From contig CAIPMU010000002.1 in assembly GCA_903866275.1 (NCBI GenBank), positions 163,535-227,534 of the forward strand: a stretch of 64,000 nt of DNA, read 5' to 3'. Below are positions 60,322-64,000 of this stretch, piece by piece; within the stretch, counting starts at the first letter, position 1, and the number at the start of each line of letters is the position of its first letter. The notes below the pieces were generated by a model that ran no database searches, was not told the origin of the DNA, and was given only the letters and a program-made list of their open reading frames with translations. The stretch is from Vampirovibrio chlorellavorus (GTDB lineage Bacteria; Cyanobacteriota; Vampirovibrionia; Vampirovibrionales; Vampirovibrionaceae). The position numbers and the translations under genes are program-made.

Positions 60322-61574
60322 TAGTTATCGGCAATGCATTTAAGGGCATCTGGATAATACTCACCTAGCCCTGCCTCATCAAGCTGGGTGCGTAACTGAT
60401 TAATTGTTTCTGTATTAAGCGAAGCAATTTGAAAGTTATCTGTAATTTTGCGGAGATCATCTTCTGCCCACTCTGGTAATGTTATGGGCACACCTAATAC
60501 ATCACGCAGAATTTCACTTGCCGTACCTGCTTTATTTGTGTTATCCAGCTTCAGCGATAACACCCTTCTTAATCCTGGTGCTTGCGTTGCAGGATTATCA
60601 TCATATCTAAGAACATAGACTACAGAGTCTTTTACTGATGAAACAATAAAGGGACTATGGGTTGCAATAATGAATTGGGCATTGGGGAAGGCTTCTAGGA
60701 GCTTTCTAATCAGACTTCGCTGCATTGATGGATGTAAATGGTTTTCTGGCTCATCAAATACAACGGTAAACTCGTCTTTATTGTGCGAAAACAGAAAAAT
60801 TTGCCATGCTAAATCTATAAGAGACATTAACCCACCAGATGCAGCATCAATTACAAAATCACCTGTATCTGTAACAATAACCACATCGGGTATTCTTATA
60901 CTGATATCACGAAACCCAATACTTTTAGGTAAAATTTTCAATAATATATCTTTAAAACTATTAAAAAGTTGTGAAACAGACTCATTGGCTTCCACATATT
61001 GATTCCCTGGCCCAAAAGTAGCCATTGAAATAAGAGCCTCTTTCATTCTATAGACAGGGCTATATTGAGAATAACCATTACTATTACGGGTTACAGTCTC
61101 AGTAAAATATGAGTTATAAGCTTTCTCCGCACAAATAATATCCGTTGGAATGTTTTCTATTTTTTTATAAGCAGGAATAGGTCGATGAGAATTTATAGTT
61201 AAACCAGGGAGACTTTGCATATTTTCAATTGTAAGGTTGAATTCAATAGCACCAGCAGTTGGCAGTCTTAAATTTGTTGTTGCACTGTTAGAATAATCAA
61301 TTATTCCTACAATAGAACTTGGCTCAACATCTTCTTTTTTCTCAAAGATACTTTCAAATTTGCCAGTCCAGTAGCGCACTAAGCCATCTTTTGATTTTTT
61401 TGGTGTTGCCAGTAGAGAAGCCGTCCAACCAAAGTGCTGTGAGAGAATACGCAATAGGGTGCTTTTTCCAGCTCCATTTGCTCCCGTAATGATGGTCAAT
61501 CTGGGATGAAAGTCAATGTCTATAGCAGAAAATTGTCGCCAATCAGAAATTTTTAATTTTATAAAACGCATCAC
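60321..61574 (-). CDS. PtuA-like AAA ATPase (RecF/OLD-type)
   Basis: 417 residues of an ABC-fold ATPase: Walker A GANGAGKST at 31-39, the ABC-signature-like ASGGLMSLIDL, Walker B VVFDEPENHLHP near 270, and a D-loop/switch His in FIIATHSPFIV, ending with a helical tail. It lacks a TOPRIM nuclease domain, as expected for PtuA where an HNH partner follows. In Septu the ATPase and HNH proteins form a complex that restricts phage. Strongly AT-rich. Start ATG 61574 (MMRF..., a second Met follows). Confidence 0.85.
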   Translation of the reverse strand: MMRFIKLKISDWRQFSAIDIDFHPRLTIITGANGAGKSTLLRILSQHFGWTASLLATPKKSKDGLVRYWTGKFESIFEKKEDVEPSSIVGIIDYSNSATTNLRLPTAGAIEFNLTIENMQSLPGLTINSHRPIPAYKKIENIPTDIICAEKAYNSYFTETVTRNSNGYSQYSPVYRMKEALISMATFGPGNQYVEANESVSQLFNSFKDILLKILPKSIGFRDISIRIPDVVIVTDTGDFVIDAASGGLMSLIDLAWQIFLFSHNKDEFTVVFDEPENHLHPSMQRSLIRKLLEAFPNAQFIIATHSPFIVSSVKDSVVYVLRYDDNPATQAPGLRRVLSLKLDNTNKAGTASEILRDVLGVPITLPEWAEDDLRKITDNFQIASLNTETINQLRTQLDEAGLGEYYPDALKCIADN

Positions 61575-61932
61575 CGAACCTCTTGGGCGGATCTAGATGG
61601 AATGATACCCCAATTACCTAGGCCTGTCTAATTTAGAGTTAAATGGTATATTGTTTAAAATTGGTTATAAAAACAATTTGAAGGCTAAAGCCTAACAATA
61701 AAAACTTGAAAAAATTTTAGAGCCTCGTTCTTTAGTTAGGGTTACCCGCGTTTCGAGTACTTGACGTTCTGGGATGCTATGGGGTCGAAAAAGAGGGAGG
61801 GGGGTAGAGGAAAATATTATTAGCGGGTAGTCTTGGGCAAAATCTTGAGGTTGTTCATCAAGATTTTGCCCAAAGCTTTTTGGACTCAACTGTCCCGCTA
61901 GAGTCCCGTGGGCATTTTAACAAAAGGAAAAA
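61575..61932. other. AT-rich gap upstream of the defence pair
   Basis: No gene seen. Contains the perfect 16-bp inverted repeat at 61833-61873. The left part is AT-rich and might hold the promoter of the minus-strand ATPase gene, though no clear boxes are evident. Confidence 0.4.
61833..61873. repeat. perfect 16-bp inverted repeat
   Basis: TTGGGCAAAATCTTGA (61833-61848) and TCAAGATTTTGCCCAA (61858-61873) around GGTTGTTCA, followed on the plus strand by AGCTTTTTGG, which would allow termination. It could also be a mobile-element end or regulator site. Confidence 0.6.
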
Positions 61933-62007
61933 TGGAGCGGGCAAAGGGTCTCGAACCCTCGACCTACAGCTTGGGAAGCTGTCGCTCTACCAACTGGCTG
62001 CGCCCCT
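61933..62007 (-). tRNA. tRNA-Gly(CCC)-like gene, 5' part degenerate
   Basis: Minus-strand cloverleaf with a normal T arm (loop TTCGAGA), a five-pair anticodon stem around TTCCCAA (anticodon CCC), a D loop AGTTGGTA, and an encoded CCA (61933-61935). The 5' side fails: the acceptor 3' strand TGCCCGC would need GCGGGCA, but AGGGGCG is found (first two positions mismatch); the near-invariant U8 is C; and the D stem lacks one base (GCC against GAGC). Either a decaying tRNA or an attachment-site remnant. GGG codons can be read by a tRNA-Gly(UCC), so loss would be tolerated. Confidence 0.6.
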
Positions 62008-62403
62008 GAGCGTGCATCTTCTGGCATATTTCGTTTCTCCTGATCTTTGCGAGAATGTTGTACTTTTGTTGAAGTTTGTTGAAATGATGAGCCTTTATCC
62101 TAATTTAAGTGTCGCGTGAATCCAAGGTTTGTCATGCCATGGCCGGCGGTTCTTATATTGAAGATGCGGGAAATGCTAAGAAATGTTATGGTCAAAATCA
62201 TTTTTTGTTTTCGTCAAGGTCTTGCTTGGCCCGTAAGCCTGTTAGCGAAACTTAGTTCGGGGTTGGTGAATTTGAACTGGCCTATGGCTTCGTAAGCTCT
62301 ATGGCTCTGAAATTAACCGAGAAAGTGAAGAGCCTATAAAATCACATATTCAGTTCTTCGCGTTGCTACACTGAATAGGCAGCGACGAATGGAGAGGCTT
62401 ATC
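62008..62403. other. gap to the right of the tRNA-like gene
   Basis: Nearly 400 nt without a gene I can support. Low GC and weakly structured. Plus-strand frames here are short and overlap the tRNA. Confidence 0.4.
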
Positions 62404-62697
62404 ATGAAAGCTAAAAGGATTACTTCGGGAGATCTGGGTAGGGCAATTGCTAAAGTGAACCCGATTGTGACCGATGATATGGTGCGGGCTTGGTGCGAAA
62501 AAGGGCTTGTTTCCGCTCACCGAAATCCAGGCAGTTTAGGAAGTTGGTGGTTCATTAATGCTGAAGCGATTCCCAATCTTTTGCTGAAAATCTTGCGGTT
62601 TACGCCACAAGAGGCGAGATTAGTCTTGGAGGCGCTGGGGCTTGTTTCTGCCGAAGGGAAGATGCTGAATGCTGTAGGTCATAAAAGTTTACAGTAG
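62404..62697 (+). CDS. small HTH protein (MerR/AlpA/excisionase-like)
   Basis: 97 residues, beginning MKAKRITSGDLGRAIAKVNP and continuing DDMVRAWCEKGLVSAHRNPG and SWWFINAEAIPNLL: a winged-helix shape of the MerR or excisionase kind, where the R-A-W-C-x-x-G-L-V segment resembles the recognition helix and wing. A leucine-rich C-terminal helix may dimerise. Start is ATG 62404, as GGAGAGG lies 6 nt upstream; the frame extends to 62389. Small DNA-binding proteins like this often control integration or excision. No integrase is present in the window. Confidence 0.65.
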   Translation: MKAKRITSGDLGRAIAKVNPIVTDDMVRAWCEKGLVSAHRNPGSLGSWWFINAEAIPNLLLKILRFTPQEARLVLEALGLVSAEGKMLNAVGHKSLQ

Positions 62698-62953
62698 ATG
62701 GTTTTGTTTGATTGGCTTACTTAAACCAAAGGTGTTCTGGGTCTGATTCGGTTGTAAGGCTCTGCTAAAGGCTACACTTTAAAAAAAATAGTGGTGGTGC
62801 ACACGTCCCCCATTAATATATATAAGGGGTACGTGTGCACCTTACAAATGTAGTAGTTTAAAAGTGTGACTTAAACCCAATCAGAGACAGAGAGAGCGTG
62901 TTTAAAATAAAAGTCCTTGAGAATAATCATTTTAAAAGTTGGTCAGATATTGC
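62698..62953. other. AT-rich spacer holding a large palindrome
   Basis: No gene seen. The inverted repeat at 62796-62841 is described separately; weaker arms ACACTTTAAA and TTTAAAAGTGT extend it outward to about 62773-62873. Confidence 0.4.
62796..62841. repeat. 15-bp inverted repeat with AT-rich centre
   Basis: GGTGCACACGTCCCC (62796-62810) and GGGGTACGTGTGCACC (62826-62841) pair with one unpaired base, around a loop of only A, T and a single C. The core GTGCACACGT pairs fully. Resembles an operator or element terminus. Confidence 0.6.
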
Positions 62954-63344
62954 ATGAAAGCACCTCCCCTTTTCGGTCAAACAAAAACATTGATCCCGCG
63001 CCGTGCGGTTTATTTTCCTTCAGGATTCCTGGAGGAGCGCCCTGTTAAAGCGGGCTCTCGTCATTTTGTAGGTCTTACTATGTCTATATTGAAAACGCTT
63101 GTTCACGTCTCTTGGGAAGGGTTATGTTTTTCTTGCGGCGCTCTTTGTTGTTTTTAACGGTTTTCTCTTGGCCATGGCCGCTATGCTTATCTTAATGGGC
63201 CCAAGTTCATCAGGAAGGGGCTGTGCTATTCTTACTCAGGTTTTCCCTCCCGGCTCTCATGCCTGCTTGCTCCTCTGGTACAATGCACATTCAAGATCTT
63301 CGCGTTCCTCCTCTGTCAGGGCTTCAACAAATTGCATCACCTGA
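62954..63344 (+). pseudogene. frameshifted small gene with N-terminal PPLFGQTK motif
   Basis: ATG 62954 opens MKAPPLFGQTKTLIPRRAV in a frame that stops at 63157. The next frame, open from about 63099, continues as YVFLAALFVVFNGFLLAMAA, a clean membrane helix, to 63344. The junction near 63110-63125 suggests a one-base indel in a gene encoding an N-terminal tail plus membrane segment. No family recognised. The C-terminal part overlaps the minus-strand gene ending at 63257, so only the first ~100 residues look real. Sequencing error is an alternative. Confidence 0.35.
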
Positions 63345-63796
63345 GCGTCGCGTTGCTCACAATCGATTTTCTCGTTCAGTAGGCTCTCGGCTTCTTTGAT
63401 GAGCCATTCTTTCAAATGTTCTGGAATTTCGTTTCCAAAATTCTGCTCGAATTGTTCCCACCCTTTTCGCAAGGAAAGGTTAGGCACAAATTCTTTCATC
63501 TCTTGAAGTGTCATATCTAGCAACTTGTCTGCCGCTTTACCAAATAACTGGGCATCCTCAGTTGAGAGTGCTTTGCACCATTTACGAATTTCTTTTCTGA
63601 AAGCGGTTTGCCTCCAATCCATAGGTTTTCTACGTTTGGACTGTCGGACTAAAAACGGTTGCCATTGAGTGGCATTAAAGCGTTTTGCCTCCAGAATGAA
63701 GCTCATCAGCTCGTCAGTGCCCATGTTAAAGACTGCTTCATAAATCGGTTGTTCTACTCGATCCTTGATAGCTTCAATATCATGTTGATGTAACAC
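63257..63796 (-). CDS. hypothetical helical protein, 5' end probably lost
   Basis: 179 residues from GTG 63796, charged, all-helical, ending ALYQRSKQA, with no recognised domain or signal. The same frame stays open upstream for about 48 codons to near 63940, reading like protein (LFLRTFILTFPPPTPEEVIEAL) but with no ATG, GTG or TTG before the stop, and no ribosome site fits the GTG. This suggests a longer ancestral gene whose start was removed or frame-shifted. Composition AT-rich, in keeping with the island. Confidence 0.5.
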   Translation of the reverse strand: MLHQHDIEAIKDRVEQPIYEAVFNMGTDELMSFILEAKRFNATQWQPFLVRQSKRRKPMDWRQTAFRKEIRKWCKALSTEDAQLFGKAADKLLDMTLQEMKEFVPNLSLRKGWEQFEQNFGNEIPEHLKEWLIKEAESLLNEKIDCEQRDAQVMQFVEALTEEEREDLECALYQRSKQA

Positions 63797-64000
63797 CCGG
63801 TCTAACAGGTCATTTCTTACCCAAGATAAAGCCTCAATGACTTCCTCAGGTGTGGGAGGTGGAAATGTCAGTATAAAAGTGCGCAGAAAAAGCAGCGCAT
63901 GACGGTCAAAAAGTGCACAACTTCCCTTCAGGAATAAAACGGTTCACAGTAGAAGCTGTGAGAGCATTCCGGGGAGGTTGCGGAGATTGAAGACGGTGTA
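63797..64000. other. right edge of the window
   Basis: Contains the open upstream stretch of the preceding gene (to about 63940). Beyond that I see no gene. Confidence 0.35.

Noticed and set aside
59653..61574. Retron (ATPase and HNH effectors)
   Set aside because: No reverse transcriptase or retron ncRNA can be found in the window; a Septu-like pair is enough.
61880..62119. 79-codon plus-strand frame
   Set aside because: Runs through the tRNA-like gene; it translates the complement of tRNA sequence.
62404..64000. Prophage or integrative element
   Set aside because: Only a small HTH protein and palindromes are visible; no integrase, structural or replication gene lies inside the window, so it is raised only as a possibility.

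Overview
The window looks like chromosome of a diderm, non-photosynthetic bacterium related to Cyanobacteria, most like the Vampirovibrionales (Melainabacteria). This is an inference. It rests on the combination of an LL-diaminopimelate aminotransferase, an LptF/LptG-type permease, TatC, a DUF4127 protein, a MurT-type ligase, a FliA-type sigma factor, and many lineage-restricted proteins without recognisable homology. About 59 kb has compact housekeeping organisation with moderately high GC. From about 59.6 kb the sequence turns AT-rich and gene-poor and looks like an accessory island.

Layout. 1-4.5 kb: 3' end-truncated murF, a pentapeptide protein, a DEDDh exonuclease and exonuclease III. 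4.6-12.1 kb: a surface-glycan region (membrane glycosyltransferase, Gfo/Idh/MocA oxidoreductase, GT2, NAD-sugar epimerase, AsnB-like amidotransferase). 12.2-15.4 kb: a 1060-residue orphan protein carrying two different tandem arrays, 35 heptapeptides and 35 hexapeptides. 15.7-22.2 kb: CCA-adding/poly(A) polymerase family enzyme, RsmE, PrmA, DapL and MurT. 22.2-24.0 kb: two lineage-type proteins, one with ankyrin repeats. 24.2-29.6 kb: a FliA/WhiG sigma factor followed by two overlapping unknown genes, a histidine kinase and a receiver protein fused to an RsbW-like ATPase, which may be one signalling unit. 29.8-37.0 kb: a secreted trypsin-like protease, then a complete lipA-E1alpha-E1beta-E2-E3 2-oxoacid dehydrogenase operon behind a good sigma70-type promoter. 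37.1-45.7 kb: Lpt permease, thioredoxin, a small four-cysteine protein, a glyQ-kinase-regulator group, GDPD and polyprenyl synthase. 45.9-55.2 kb: an AddAB-like helicase-nuclease pair behind a palindromic, SOS-box-like promoter, then DUF4127, a SpoU methyltransferase and TatC. 55.4-58.7 kb: three overlapping genes for exported proteins ending in an M48 protease. 59.7-61.6 kb: a Septu-like (PtuA ATPase/PtuB HNH) defence pair. 61.9-64.0 kb: a damaged tRNA-Gly(CCC), large palindromes, a small HTH protein and apparently broken genes.

The most unusual items are the dual-array repeat protein, the receiver-RsbW fusion near the FliA-type sigma factor, a short P-L-x-F-G-K-like N-terminal motif recurring in otherwise unrelated orphan proteins, a candidate 90-nt structured RNA near 15.6 kb, and a Septu-like module in which the expected catalytic histidine of the HNH nuclease reads as tyrosine. 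All functions are from reading motifs by eye; no database search was run.
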